Source: Paracoccaceae bacterium (GTDB lineage Bacteria > Pseudomonadota > Alphaproteobacteria > Rhodobacterales > Rhodobacteraceae). Taken from it: 64,000 nt of DNA. The notes under the pieces are model-generated. The model was not told where the DNA came from. It saw only the letters and a program-made list of their open reading frames with translations, and ran no database searches. Made by a program: the position numbers and the translations under genes. Position 1 is the stretch's first letter, and the number at the start of each line of letters is the position of its first letter. The stretch covers positions 1 through 64,000 of the forward strand of contig JAAEZA010000008.1 of NCBI GenBank assembly GCA_018223125.1, read 5' to 3'. Of the stretch, positions 37,553 through 47,535 are shown one piece after another.

Positions 37553-39025
37553 ATGCTGAGTCAGACCAAGCCGTTTCTCTCCCATCCTTTTGACGACGAC
37601 AAACTGAAAGAGGAGTGTGGCGTATTCGGCGTGATCGGCGTTCAAGACGCTGCCAATTTTGTCGCCCTCGGGCTGCACGCCCTGCAACATCGCGGGCAGG
37701 AAGCTGGCGGCATTGTCGCTTATGATCCCGAACACGGCTTCAACAGCGCCCGCCGCTTCGGGTATGTGCGCGACAACTTCACCAAAGCGTCCCTGATGGA
37801 AACCCTGCCCGGTTCCAATTCCATCGGACACGTGCGCTATTCCACATCCGGTTCCAAAGGCCAGACGGCGATCCGCGATGTGCAGCCCTTTTTCGGGGAA
37901 TTTTCCCTTGGCGGTTGCGCCATCGCCCATAACGGCAACCTGACCAATGCGGATTCCCTGCGCAAGGAACTGATCTCGCGCGGGTCGATTTTCCAGTCCT
38001 CCTCTGACAGTGAATGTATCATCCACCTGATCGCACGCTCCTACCAATCCACCCTGCCGGAACGGCTGAAAGATGCGCTGCGCCGTGTGGAAGGGGCGTT
38101 TTCGGTTATTGCCCAGACCCGTACCAAACTGATCGGTGTGCGCGATGCACTGGGTGTGCGCCCGCTGGTGCTGGGCAAACTCGGGGACGGTTGGGTGCTG
38201 TCCTCTGAAACCTGTGCGCTTGACATCATCGGCGCCGAATTCATCCGCGAGGTGGAACCGGGCGAAATGATCATCGCTTCGGCCAACGGCATCGAAAGCT
38301 CTTATCCGTTCGAGAAGGCCAAATCACGCCCCTGTATCTTCGAACACGTTTATTTCTCCCGTCCTGACAGCATCCTTGGCGGCCAGTCCGTTTACGAGAC
38401 CCGTCGCCGCATCGGTGTCGAACTTGCCAAGGAATCACCGGTCGAGGCCGATCTGGTCTGTCCTGTACCGGATTCCGGCACACCTGCGGCCATCGGCTAT
38501 TCGCAGGAAAGCGGTATTCCTTACGCTATGGGGATCGTGCGCAACCAGTATATGGGCCGCACCTTCATCGAACCGACAGAGCAGATCCGCAACATGGGTG
38601 TGCGCCTCAAGCTGAACGTGAACCGCGCCCTGATCAAGGACAAACGGGTCATTCTGGTCGATGACTCGGTGGTTCGGGGAACCACTTCGCGCAAGATCAA
38701 GGAAATGATCCTTGATGCCGGTGCCGCCGAAGTCCACTTCCGCATTGCCTCCCCCCCGACCGCATGGCCCTGTTTTTACGGCGTAGACACACCGCAACGG
38801 GAAAAACTTCTGGCTGCGACCATGAGCGAGGAGGAAATGCGCCATCATCTTGGCGTGGCGTCCTTGAAATTTGTCACGCTGGACGGGCTTTACCGTGCCT
38901 GTGGCGTGGAAGCCGGACGGGACAAGGTTTCACCGGCCTATTGCGATGCCTGCTTCAGCGGAGAGTATCCGATCAAGCCCGTGGACCAGATTGAAAACGG
39001 CTTTCTGATGAAAGCAGCGGAGTAA
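37553..39025 (+). CDS. purF: Amidophosphoribosyltransferase
   Basis: 490 aa. First step of purine synthesis, PRPP plus glutamine to phosphoribosylamine. A 21-residue propeptide (ending LKEE) precedes the nucleophile Cys22 of CGVFGV, exposed by cleavage. The PRPP loop is VILVDDSVVRGTT. Four Cys at the positions of the Bacillus-type [4Fe-4S] ligands are present (SRPCIF, AWPCFY, CDAC), so this is the iron-sulfur form. An SDR gene follows 3 bp downstream. Confidence 0.96.
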   Translation: MLSQTKPFLSHPFDDDKLKEECGVFGVIGVQDAANFVALGLHALQHRGQEAGGIVAYDPEHGFNSARRFGYVRDNFTKASLMETLPGSNSIGHVRYSTSGSKGQTAIRDVQPFFGEFSLGGCAIAHNGNLTNADSLRKELISRGSIFQSSSDSECIIHLIARSYQSTLPERLKDALRRVEGAFSVIAQTRTKLIGVRDALGVRPLVLGKLGDGWVLSSETCALDIIGAEFIREVEPGEMIIASANGIESSYPFEKAKSRPCIFEHVYFSRPDSILGGQSVYETRRRIGVELAKESPVEADLVCPVPDSGTPAAIGYSQESGIPYAMGIVRNQYMGRTFIEPTEQIRNMGVRLKLNVNRALIKDKRVILVDDSVVRGTTSRKIKEMILDAGAAEVHFRIASPPTAWPCFYGVDTPQREKLLAATMSEEEMRHHLGVASLKFVTLDGLYRACGVEAGRDKVSPAYCDACFSGEYPIKPVDQIENGFLMKAAE

Positions 39026-39028
39026 AAC

Positions 39029-39673
39029 GTGACCCAAGCTATTTCTCTTGTTACCGGCGCATCGCGCGGGCTGGGCGCTGCCACGGCCGAAGCTCTGGCG
39101 GCCACGGGCCACCATGTGATTGCACTGGCGCGCACCACGGGCGCACTGGAAGAACTGGACGACCGTATTCAGGCCAAGGGCGGCACCTGCACGCTGGTTC
39201 CACTGGATGTGAAAGACGAAGAGGCCGTCAAACGCCTGTGCATTTCCGTTCACGAACGTTGGGGCGGACTGGATCTCTGGGTGCATTGCGTCAACCACGC
39301 GCCGCCCCTGTCGCCAGCGAACCACGCCGCGCAAAAAGACTGGGATACTACGTTCAACACCAACGTGCGAATGGCACAGCAGCTGATCGTAAACATTGAT
39401 CCCCTGCTGGAGGCGCGTAAGGGCACCGCTGTCCATTGTGTCGATCCGCGCGGCGGAGAGAAGTTTTTCGCGGCCTATGGCGCATCCAAAGCTGCCCAGA
39501 AAGCCCTGTTTGACAGTTGGGCTGCTGAAGGTGCATCGCGGGACCGCAAGGTCATCGGTTTCGAACCGGCCCCGATGCCAACAGCCACACGGGCGCGTTT
39601 CTATCCGGGCGAAGACCGTGACGCACTGACACCCTGCGCCACAGAGGCCGCAAGGCTGGTCAGCCTGCTCTGA
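39029..39673 (+). CDS. Short-chain dehydrogenase/reductase
   Basis: 214 aa. NAD(P)-binding TGASRGLG (residues 9-16) and the catalytic YGASK (Tyr150, Lys154). The usual NNAG motif is altered to CVNHAP, and the catalytic Ser position is VDPRGG, with no Ser, so activity may be modified or lost. It follows purF by 3 bp and is likely co-transcribed. The substrate is unknown. Confidence 0.85.
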   Translation: MTQAISLVTGASRGLGAATAEALAATGHHVIALARTTGALEELDDRIQAKGGTCTLVPLDVKDEEAVKRLCISVHERWGGLDLWVHCVNHAPPLSPANHAAQKDWDTTFNTNVRMAQQLIVNIDPLLEARKGTAVHCVDPRGGEKFFAAYGASKAAQKALFDSWAAEGASRDRKVIGFEPAPMPTATRARFYPGEDRDALTPCATEAARLVSLL

Positions 39674-39747
39674 TCCACGTTATCTGAACCGACCGGCTGC
39701 AACGCGGGGCAATCCCTCTTCCCTTTCCGGCCGGTTTCCAGCAGACT

Positions 39748-41166
39748 GTGAAAAAACAGTCCGCAGGCATGGTCGTGAGCACCTCAAAAGTTAAAAATAT
39801 CCTCTTCCTGTCGATTGAGGATCTGAACGACTGGATCGAGCCGCTGGGCGGCCATCCCGACACGATCACCCCGAATCTGACGCGTCTCGCCGACCGAGCG
39901 CAGGTATTCCAAAACGCCTATGCCGAAGCACCGGCCTGTTCGCCAAGCCGCACATCCACCCTGTTCGGGCGGCATCCGTGGTCTACCGGCGTCTATGCCA
40001 ACAACCACAAATGGCACGATTTTTTCGAACCCGGCGCGCGAAGGTCCCTTGTCGGGCGGTTCCGCGATGCAGGCTTTGAAACCCACGGCGCGGGCAAGGT
40101 GTTCCACGTAGCGCCCAAGCATTTCGACCATGACGACTGGACCAGTTACAACGACATCCGGATTGAAGGCTTTGATCCAATCAGCAAGACCCGAAAATCC
40201 GGTAAGGTGGGGATTTACACGGATTTCGGCCCTTTGGAAGAAGGCCACCTGCAATATGACGACCACAACACCGACTGGCTCGTAGAACGGCTGCAACCCG
40301 AAGCAGCGGGACAGTTCTGGGCGCTGGGGCTGTATCGGCCGCACCTTCCGTTTCTGGTGCAGCAAAAGTATTTCGACCGCTTCCCCGAGGTCATTGCCGA
40401 TCCACCGGGGTTGGGGCTGAACCGGTTTGATCCGGCCAATACCTCGCTGCATGATCCGCTGCCGGAGTCCGGTAAGATGATCGCCAATGATTCCGCCATG
40501 TTACGCCGGATATTGGGGCGCCACGATGAGTATAAAGACCTGCTGAAAGCCTATCTCGCCTCAATCAATTACGCTGATGAATTGCTGGGCAAGGTTCTCG
40601 ACCGGATGGATAGCTGTGAGCTGTGGGATGATACGCTGGTGGTGCTGTGGTCCGATCACGGCTGGCAGCTTGGCGAAAAACTCGCCTTCCGCAAGTTTAC
40701 CCTGTGGGAGCGGGCCTTGCGCGTTCCGTTGATGTTCGCAGGCGCCGGTATAGAAGCAGGTGACGTGCACGAACCTGTCACCCTGTGCGACATTGCCCCG
40801 ACGCTGTTTGCACGCGCAGGGCTGCCCCTGCCTGACCAGTTCGAGGGGCAGGATCTGTCCCCTGCAATAGATCATACAGGCGCAGATTTGCGCGGTCATG
40901 CAACCGCGGTCTGGGGGCGCGAGTTCAAAACCGACAGTCCGAAACTGGCGATGTCGGCGCGGTCCCGCAGCCATCGCTATATCCTCTACTGGGATGGCGG
41001 AGAGGAACTTTACGATCATCGCAGCGACCCGTTTGAACATGTGAACCTGCTGGCCGATCCGGCAGCGTTAAAGAGCCCCGAACTTGCCGCTGTGCGCGAG
41101 GCCCACCAGTTGATGCTGCCCGAAGATTTTGCCATCCCCGTTTCCCCGACCGCCTATCGTGGATAA
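39748..41166 (+). CDS. Sulfatase 1 (iduronate-2-sulfatase-like, Cys type)
   Basis: Up to 472 aa. Type I sulfatase. The metal-binding N-terminus is LSIEDLNDW, and the catalytic site is CSPSR (Cys64), which must be converted to formylglycine. GAGKVFH and the C-terminal WSDHGWQLGEKLAFRK are iduronate-2-sulfatase-like. No signal peptide, so cytoplasmic unless exported otherwise. The GTG at 39748 is used; an ATG seven codons later is possible. The substrate is a sulfate ester, perhaps an algal sugar or small organosulfate. No formylglycine-generating enzyme or transporter is nearby. Confidence 0.88.
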   Translation: MKKQSAGMVVSTSKVKNILFLSIEDLNDWIEPLGGHPDTITPNLTRLADRAQVFQNAYAEAPACSPSRTSTLFGRHPWSTGVYANNHKWHDFFEPGARRSLVGRFRDAGFETHGAGKVFHVAPKHFDHDDWTSYNDIRIEGFDPISKTRKSGKVGIYTDFGPLEEGHLQYDDHNTDWLVERLQPEAAGQFWALGLYRPHLPFLVQQKYFDRFPEVIADPPGLGLNRFDPANTSLHDPLPESGKMIANDSAMLRRILGRHDEYKDLLKAYLASINYADELLGKVLDRMDSCELWDDTLVVLWSDHGWQLGEKLAFRKFTLWERALRVPLMFAGAGIEAGDVHEPVTLCDIAPTLFARAGLPLPDQFEGQDLSPAIDHTGADLRGHATAVWGREFKTDSPKLAMSARSRSHRYILYWDGGEELYDHRSDPFEHVNLLADPAALKSPELAAVREAHQLMLPEDFAIPVSPTAYRG

Positions 41167-41171
41167 ATCTC

Positions 41172-42536
41172 GTGGATAAGCCGAACCAGAATATCCTGCT
41201 GTTCTCGATCGAGGACCTGAACGACTGGATCGAACCCCTTGGCGGGCATCCCGATACGATCACGCCAAACCTGACGCGATTGGCCAAACGCGCCGCTGTG
41301 TTTACCCAAGCCTATAGTCCGGCGCCTGCGTGCTCCCCCGCACGAACCGCAGCGATATTCGGGCAAAATCCTTGGGAAACAGGTGTTTACGAGAACAAGC
41401 ATAAGTGGCATCACCACTATCCAAAGGGCAAACGGCTGTCCCTGATCGGGCGAATGCGCACGGCCGGTTTTGAAACCCATGGGCTTGGCAAGGTGTTCCA
41501 TGTCAACAAGCCTCAGTTCGATTATGAAGATTGGGACAGTTTCCCCCAAAGCAATTCCGAACTGTTCCCGCCGATCAGTCGTCTTGCGAAAACCGGCAAG
41601 TTCGGCCCTTCGATAGACTTCGGTGCCATACCGGATGGCGACGATCTGTACGACGATGCAAACACCAGTGCGATGATTGCGCGGATGAAACGCGGCAGTC
41701 AGGGGCAGTTCTGGGCCTTGGGGCTTTACCGCCCGCACCTGCCCTTCGTGGTGCCGCAGCGGTTTTTTGATATGTTGCCCGACACAGTGGCCAATCCGCC
41801 GGGTCTGGGGCAGAACAGTTTCGACCCGTCGGCAGAAGCGCCCCAATCAGGACTTTCCGCCGCCGGAAAAGCCTATGCCAACAGCCGCGCCCAGTTTCGC
41901 CGCATCGTCAGCCGAACGGGTGAGTATCAGGATTTTCTGAAAGCCTATCTTGCCTCCGTTGCCTATGCGGACCACCTGCTGGGGCGGGTGCTGGACCATA
42001 TGGATAACGCGGGACTTTGGGAGAATACGACTCTGTTGCTCTGGTCCGATCACGGGTATCAACTGGGCGAAAAGCTGGCATTTCACAAATTTACCCTGTG
42101 GGAACGCTCCTTGCGGGTGCCCTTGATGATTGCGGGACCGCAGATTACAGCAGGACGCTATGACGAGCCGGTGTCGCTGGTTGATATTGCCCCGACGCTG
42201 ATGGCGGTGGCGGGGCAGCCCCCTGTTCCGCAGTTTTCCGGTCAGAACCTGATGCCGCTGCTGAGAGGTGAATCTCCGGCGTTGCGCGGGTATGCCGGGT
42301 CGGTCTGGACGCAGCAGAGCAAGGAGGGTCTGGCACAAACCGCGCTATCCCTGCGCAGCCGGACGCATCGTTATATCTTCTACTGGGACGGTTCGGAAGA
42401 GCTTTACGATCACCGCAATGATCCGTTCGAGCATAACAACCTGCTGGCCGGAGGCACCGGTAGCACCCGTGCGTTGTCACTACGCGAAGAGTTTATGGCG
42501 CTCCTGCCTGCGGACATGGCAGAGCCTGCCAACTGA
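41172..42536 (+). CDS. Sulfatase 2 (iduronate-2-sulfatase-like, Cys type)
   Basis: 454 aa with a GTG start, 5 bp after sulfatase 1. It is a close paralogue of the first: both share SIEDLNDWIEPLGGHPDTIT exactly, as well as LGLYRPHLPF and LWERxLRVPLM. The catalytic motif is CSPAR (Cys54). Tandem duplication followed by divergence is clear, and differences in the middle region may give a different substrate range. It ends at a large hairpin, convergent with der. Confidence 0.88.
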   Translation: MDKPNQNILLFSIEDLNDWIEPLGGHPDTITPNLTRLAKRAAVFTQAYSPAPACSPARTAAIFGQNPWETGVYENKHKWHHHYPKGKRLSLIGRMRTAGFETHGLGKVFHVNKPQFDYEDWDSFPQSNSELFPPISRLAKTGKFGPSIDFGAIPDGDDLYDDANTSAMIARMKRGSQGQFWALGLYRPHLPFVVPQRFFDMLPDTVANPPGLGQNSFDPSAEAPQSGLSAAGKAYANSRAQFRRIVSRTGEYQDFLKAYLASVAYADHLLGRVLDHMDNAGLWENTTLLLWSDHGYQLGEKLAFHKFTLWERSLRVPLMIAGPQITAGRYDEPVSLVDIAPTLMAVAGQPPVPQFSGQNLMPLLRGESPALRGYAGSVWTQQSKEGLAQTALSLRSRTHRYIFYWDGSEELYDHRNDPFEHNNLLAGGTGSTRALSLREEFMALLPADMAEPAN

Positions 42537-42537
42537 T

Positions 42538-42574
42538 CCCGCCGGAGCCCGAGAGTTCGGGAGCCTCCGGCGGG
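42538..42574. terminator. Hairpin between sulfatase 2 and der, followed by a GATATTTT tail
   Basis: CGCCGGAG and CTCCGGCG form an 8-bp outer stem with CCGA/TCGG inside and a GAGT loop. The plus side continues GGGATATTTTAGGCCAGAAG. It probably ends both convergent genes. The tail, GATATTTT plus GGCCAGAAGAAG, is reminiscent in layout of the dispersed element (GAGTATTT plus GGAACATTGAAG). Confidence 0.65.
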
Positions 42575-42600
42575 GATATTTTAGGCCAGAAGAAGCCGGT

Positions 42601-44094
42601 TCAAGACTTGGGTTTGACGCCCCGTCCGGCTTCCTTGCTGTAGCGGCCTTCAAGGTGTTTGTTCAGCTTGGTAACTTTCTTTTCTTTCTTGTCCCGATAC
42701 GGGTTCTTGTCGGACTGGCTGCGCATATACAGGCGGATCGGTGTGCCAGCCATATCAAGATCAGCCCGCAAGCCATTGATAAGATAACGGTTATAGCTGT
42801 CCGGCACCAAATCGGGATGGGAGCACATGATCACGAAACTTGGCGGTCTGGTCTTAACCTGTGTCATGTAGCGCATGCGGATGCGGCGACCGCCCGGGGC
42901 GGGCGGCGGGTGCGCCTCCAGCATGCCGGTCAGCCAGCGGTTCAGGCGTGCCGTGCTGATCCGGCGGTTCCAGACCTTATGGGCGCTCAGGATTGCGGCG
43001 TGCAGCCGGTCCAGCCCCTTGCCGGTCCGTGCGGAAACCGTCACCATCGGCGCGCCGCGCAACTGGGGCAGCAGCCGCGTAAAGCTTTCCCGCAGTTCCT
43101 TCAGCTTGGCCTGTTTGTCGTCTTCCAGATCCCATTTGTTCACCGCAACCACAACAGCGCGACCTTCCCGTTCAGCAAGATCGGCAATGCGCAAGTCCTG
43201 CTGTTCAAAGGGAATATCCACATCAAGCAGCACAACCACCACTTCGGAGAATTTGACCGCGCGCAGACCGTCAGAGACCGAGAGCTTTTCCAGTTTCTCC
43301 TGCACTTTGGCCCGTTTGCGCATACCTGCCGTATCCCAGATGCGGAAGGGAATGCCGTCCCATGTGGCATTGGTGGAAATCGCATCGCGGGTGATCCCTG
43401 CTTCGGGGCCGGTTAGCAGCTTGTCCTGACCCAGAATTTTATTGATCAGGGTGGATTTACCGGCGTTCGGACGCCCCACCACCGCGATTTGAAGCGGTTT
43501 GGAGGTAGAATAGGTAATCTCGACATCTTCGTCTTCGAAGTCTTCATCCAGATCCGATACATCGACCTCGATTTCCGGTTCGATCTCGCGCCCTGCAAAT
43601 TCTTCGGCGTAAGGTTCCAGCATCCGCAACAGATCGTCCAGACCTTCGCCGTGCTCTGCAGAGAGTTGCACCGGTTCGCCGAGTCCCAGTGAAAACGCAT
43701 CGTAATATCCGGTTTCACCGGCCTTGCCTTCAGCCTTGTTGGCCGCAAGGATCACCCGCGCGGATTTCTTGCGCAGGATTTCGGCGAAAACCTGATCCGC
43801 AGGCATGACACCGGCGCGGGCGTCCATCATGAACAGACAGACATCGGCCATTTCCACGGCCCGTTCCGTCAGCATCCGCATCCGCCCTTGCAGGCTCTCG
43901 TCGGTGGCTTCTTCCAGACCGGCGGTGTCGATTACTGTGAAGCGCAGCGGGCCAAGGCGGGCATCGCCTTCGCGGAGGTCGCGCGTGACACCCGGCTGAT
44001 CGTCTACCAGCGCGAGTTTGCGTCCAACCAGACGGTTGAACAGGGTGGATTTACCAACGTTGGGACGCCCGACTATGGCCAGCGTAAAAGACAT
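42601..44094 (-). CDS. der: Ribosome-associated GTPase Der (EngA)
   Basis: 497 aa. Two tandem G domains: GRPNVGKST at the N-terminus and GRPNAGKST in the second, each with DTAG (DTAGLEE, DTAGMRK) and NKxD-type motifs (NKAEG, NKWD). A C-terminal KH-like domain and a basic tail ([20 protein letters not shown]) follow. It is needed for 50S assembly. Last gene of the yfgM-like/bamB/der set. The inter-domain linker is very acidic ([12 protein letters not shown]). Confidence 0.97.
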   Translation of the reverse strand: MSFTLAIVGRPNVGKSTLFNRLVGRKLALVDDQPGVTRDLREGDARLGPLRFTVIDTAGLEEATDESLQGRMRMLTERAVEMADVCLFMMDARAGVMPADQVFAEILRKKSARVILAANKAEGKAGETGYYDAFSLGLGEPVQLSAEHGEGLDDLLRMLEPYAEEFAGREIEPEIEVDVSDLDEDFEDEDVEITYSTSKPLQIAVVGRPNAGKSTLINKILGQDKLLTGPEAGITRDAISTNATWDGIPFRIWDTAGMRKRAKVQEKLEKLSVSDGLRAVKFSEVVVVLLDVDIPFEQQDLRIADLAEREGRAVVVAVNKWDLEDDKQAKLKELRESFTRLLPQLRGAPMVTVSARTGKGLDRLHAAILSAHKVWNRRISTARLNRWLTGMLEAHPPPAPGGRRIRMRYMTQVKTRPPSFVIMCSHPDLVPDSYNRYLINGLRADLDMAGTPIRLYMRSQSDKNPYRDKKEKKVTKLNKHLEGRYSKEAGRGVKPKS

Positions 44095-44157
44095 GACTAG
44101 AAACCTGTGTATGGGTTGAAACCGCGCTCTAACGGATCACAACCCTCTTGGAAAGGC

Positions 44158-45504
44158 TTATTGATAGGCGTGCAACTGGCCATTGGCCGAGAAAATGTAG
44201 AATTTGCCGCCCGCGACAGCCGGTTGGGAAGCCGCACCACCGGGAATTTCCACGGTTCCGGTTAATGTGCCATTCACCGGATCATAGCTGCGCAACAAGC
44301 CGTCGCTGCCAGCGACCCAAAGCTGTCCGCCCGCCAGAACCGGCCCGAAATAGGCATAGGTTGCGCGTTTGCGGCGATCCCGTTCCTGTTTGAAATCAGG
44401 CAGTTCCGCAGACCAGACTTCACTTCCGTCCGAAGCGTTCAGGCGCTTGACTGCAAATCTGTCGGTGATCATGAAGATTGCGCCACCCGCAGGCCAGACC
44501 GGAGAATAGGAACCGTCTTTGGCGGTCCAGAGCCTGTCGCCAGAGCGCCGGTCAAGGGCTGCAAGACGGCCCGACTGGTTCGCAACATAAAGTGTCGTAC
44601 CGTCAATCACCGGATCGCCGGAAATGTCGGAAACAAGATTACGTGCATGTCCCTTATTGCTTCCGGTAACGGTGGCAGTCCATGCCCGCAGCCCGTTGCT
44701 GGTAACTGCGCCCACGATTTCACCCGATGCAAAAGGCAGAACCGCCAGTTTACCGGAAGCAGCAGGCGCCCCTGCCCCGGCGATGCCAGAGGTGTCGCCC
44801 GGACTGATCTGTTGCCACAGCAAGCGCCCGTTTGAAATATCCAGTCCGATTGCAACGTTGTTACGGGCAACCGCTACAACCACATCGCCCACGATGAGCG
44901 GATCGCTGGAAATGGCGCCCGTCATCTGGTGACGCCAGCGGATATTCCCTGTGGTCGCATCCGCCAGAATAACTTCGCCGTGGCCTGTCGTAACCGCCAG
45001 CAGACCGTTGGCATAAACCACGCCACCACCGGACACCTCGCCTTTTTTCTCGTTCGGCGGGGTCAGATCGCGGGACCAGACAGGCTGGCCTGTCAGGCTG
45101 AACGCTTGTAACGAACCGGCAGAATCCATTGTGTAAACGCGGCCGCCGCCAACGACAGGGCTGGCCGTAATGGCATTCTTGCGGCTGTTGCCGGCACCGA
45201 TCCCGACGCTCCAGACCCGCGACAGGCTGCGCCCGAGTGCAGGATGGCGGATCAGATGCTGGGCAGAACCATTGCGATGGGTCCATTCACTGTTCACGGC
45301 TGGCGACTGTAGTGCGAGTTTGTCAACGCGCACAGTTTCGGCTTCTGCACCTTCGGGAAGGAACGGTTCACGCAGGTCAAGACGCTCCCCCGGCAGGGGT
45401 GGTTCCTGTTGGGAACAGGCCACAAGCGCGGTTCCAAGCAACAGAGATGCTGTCAGGGCACGTCCGAATTTGCCCGTTGCTGTTATTTTACGACTGCTTA
45501 CCAC
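44158..45504 (-). CDS. bamB: Outer membrane assembly lipoprotein BamB
   Basis: 448 aa. Lipobox LVAC at Cys30. An eight-bladed beta-propeller of PQQ-like repeats, seen as repeated GGxxY/WxxDxxGxxxA patterns (GGGRVYTMDSAGSLQAF, VAGSDGLLRSYDP). It is part of the BAM complex inserting beta-barrel proteins. The order relative to der and the yfgM-like gene is the same as in E. coli. Confidence 0.93.
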   Translation of the reverse strand: MVSSRKITATGKFGRALTASLLLGTALVACSQQEPPLPGERLDLREPFLPEGAEAETVRVDKLALQSPAVNSEWTHRNGSAQHLIRHPALGRSLSRVWSVGIGAGNSRKNAITASPVVGGGRVYTMDSAGSLQAFSLTGQPVWSRDLTPPNEKKGEVSGGGVVYANGLLAVTTGHGEVILADATTGNIRWRHQMTGAISSDPLIVGDVVVAVARNNVAIGLDISNGRLLWQQISPGDTSGIAGAGAPAASGKLAVLPFASGEIVGAVTSNGLRAWTATVTGSNKGHARNLVSDISGDPVIDGTTLYVANQSGRLAALDRRSGDRLWTAKDGSYSPVWPAGGAIFMITDRFAVKRLNASDGSEVWSAELPDFKQERDRRKRATYAYFGPVLAGGQLWVAGSDGLLRSYDPVNGTLTGTVEIPGGAASQPAVAGGKFYIFSANGQLHAYQ

Positions 45505-45558
45505 TTGCTCGGCCCCGATCTTTCATTGATCCTGTTGTAACTGTAATTGTGCCGCTTT

Positions 45559-46230
45559 TTACTCGGAAAGCAATTGGGACAATGCCGGAATTTCCGCTCC
45601 CAAAGCCACCAGCACCTGGGATGCTCTGTTTCGCAACGCGTCTGTAGCCTCGCTATCCTGCACCAATTCGGAATAGAGCGCGATTGCCGTTTCGTTGTCA
45701 TCGGCGGCCAAAGCGGAAATTGCCTGCTGCTCCAGTGCCAGCGGACGATAAATCGCCCCCGGCGCGGCCAGTGTTTCCAGTTCGGCTGCGCGGGCTGAAA
45801 CATCCATTTCTGCACCTTGCAGGATCACGGATTTCAGCCGCGCAAGTTCGGTGTAAACCGGTCCTGCATCGCTCGTGGCAACGGCATCATAGGCGGCAAC
45901 AGCCCCATCCACGTTACCGGCCTCTGCCAGTTCGGCGGCACGGCGCAACTGTACGATGACTGCGGCCGGACCCGATTCGTCTGTCAGCGCAGCCAGCGCA
46001 TCAGCGCGCGCCGCAGGGTCTTCGGCATCCAGAGCGGCGGCGAACTGGTCGCCACGGGCCTGTGCATCAGACGCAAGGCTGGCTTTTTGCCATTCCAGAA
46101 AACCTGTCACGCCGACGGCACCAACCACCAGCACAACGGCTATCCAGCCGTATTTGCGCACGTATTTATACAATTGGTCGCGCCGAACTTCCTCGGTGAC
46201 TTCTTCAATAAAGGAATCGCTATCGCTCAC
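45559..46230 (-). CDS. YfgM-like TPR membrane protein
   Basis: 223 aa with a GTG start (MSDSDSFIEEVTEEVRRDQL) preceded by AGGAGA; the track's longer start is rejected. One TM helix (about residues 28-48) and a periplasmic alpha-helical TPR-like domain (AADDNETAIALYSELVQDSE). YfgM is an ancillary SecYEG/chaperone partner in E. coli. It heads the bamB-der unit. Sequence divergence is high, so the assignment relies partly on order. Confidence 0.85.
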   Translation of the reverse strand: MSDSDSFIEEVTEEVRRDQLYKYVRKYGWIAVVLVVGAVGVTGFLEWQKASLASDAQARGDQFAAALDAEDPAARADALAALTDESGPAAVIVQLRRAAELAEAGNVDGAVAAYDAVATSDAGPVYTELARLKSVILQGAEMDVSARAAELETLAAPGAIYRPLALEQQAISALAADDNETAIALYSELVQDSEATDALRNRASQVLVALGAEIPALSQLLSE

Positions 46231-46443
46231 AGTTGTCTCCTGACCCGAATTCGGGCGGACAATACTGCGAAGCGGGCAAGTTTGCCAAGGCGCATTTGCA
46301 ACAACTGCCCCCTTCGGACCGGAAACGGCCATTTGACGCACAAGCTTGCCTTGTCAGAAAGGGCTCCCCCCCCTATTCAGAGAGCACTGCTTATTTACGC
46401 CAGTCGCTGCGCAAAGGGTGCCGCGATGCAAAGAGGTTTCAAC

Positions 46444-47535
46444 ATGCGCTTTACCCCGTTGCTGACAGCCGCGCTCGTCTGCGCCTTCACATATATGCTT
46501 ATCCTGGAGCGGGATGCCTTGCTGGCCTTTGCCGGTGCAGAGACAGAGCCACCTGTCGAAGAAACCGTTGAACAGCGTATCGAGGACAAACCGCCGGTCT
46601 CTGTGCTGGTTCTGAAATCCGAGGCCCAGCCGGTGGCCCGCGGTATCGTGCTGCGCGGGCAGACGGCTGCTTTCCGCCTGTTGGACGTAAAGGCCGAAAC
46701 CAGCGGTCAGGTGATTTCACCGCCCCTGCGTGCGGGAACACTTGTCGGTGAGGGAGAGTTGCTGTGTGAACTTGATCCGGGCACCCGCGAGGCAACACTG
46801 GCAGAGGCCGAAGCGCGGCTGGCCGAAGCGCAGGCTAACAACAATGTCTCCGCCAGTCTGGTGCAAAAAGGCTATGCCTCGGAAACCACCGCGATTTCCC
46901 GTGTGGCGGCCCTTCAGGCAGCACAGGCTGTGGTCGAACGGGCCAAAAAGGAACTGGAGCAGTTGGAAATCCACGCGCCATTCTCCGGCTTGCTGGAATC
47001 CGACACCGCGGAATTTGGCGCTTTGCTTCAAACCGGCGGCACCTGTGCACGGGTGATCGCGCTTGATCCGATAAAACTGGTGGGCTACGCCACGGAACAG
47101 CAGGTCCAGCGCATTTCTGTCGGCGGTCCGGCGGGGGCGCGGTTGATCGGAGGACAAGAGGTTCGCGGCAAGCTGACCTTCATCTCGCGCAGTGCCGATC
47201 CGCTGACCCGCACCTTCCGTGTCGAAGTGACAGTCCCGAACGAAGATCTCTCTATCCGCGATGGTTCAACGGCTGAAATCTATATTGCCCTGCACGGGGA
47301 AACCGGCCACCTGCTGCCCCAATCCGCCCTGACCCTGAACGATCACGGCCAGTTGGGTGTGCGCATTGTGGACGGCAAAACAGCGGAATTCACCGGCGTT
47401 ACGATCCTGAATGAAAGTCCCGACGGCGTCTGGGTCGGTGGCCTGCCGGAACAGGCCGAAGTGATCATCGTCGGGCAGGAATACGTTGTGAGCGGCAGAC
47501 GCGTCACCGTCACCTATCAGAAAGATGCGTCATGA
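46444..47535 (+). CDS. RND efflux periplasmic adaptor (HlyD/MFP family)
   Basis: 363 aa from MRFTPLLTAALVC, with AGAGG 7 nt before; an ATG six codons earlier also has a fair site. An N-terminal signal anchor precedes the lipoyl half-motifs (VKAETSGQVISPPLRAGTLV, IHAPFSGLL), a helical hairpin (AEAEARLAEAQANNN) and a beta-barrel domain. It links the RND pump to an outer-membrane channel, not found here. It overlaps the pump by 4 bp and is divergent from the YfgM-like gene. Confidence 0.92.
   Translation: MRFTPLLTAALVCAFTYMLILERDALLAFAGAETEPPVEETVEQRIEDKPPVSVLVLKSEAQPVARGIVLRGQTAAFRLLDVKAETSGQVISPPLRAGTLVGEGELLCELDPGTREATLAEAEARLAEAQANNNVSASLVQKGYASETTAISRVAALQAAQAVVERAKKELEQLEIHAPFSGLLESDTAEFGALLQTGGTCARVIALDPIKLVGYATEQQVQRISVGGPAGARLIGGQEVRGKLTFISRSADPLTRTFRVEVTVPNEDLSIRDGSTAEIYIALHGETGHLLPQSALTLNDHGQLGVRIVDGKTAEFTGVTILNESPDGVWVGGLPEQAEVIIVGQEYVVSGRRVTVTYQKDAS

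Noticed and set aside
39029-42536. Sulfatases plus TSUP permease as one sulfur-use system
   Set aside because: The TSUP gene is 15 kb away in the sec unit on the other strand, so there is no positional support.
42268-43416. 382-codon plus-strand ORF across sulfatase 2 and der
   Set aside because: It runs out of frame through sulfatase 2 and antisense through der, crossing their terminator.
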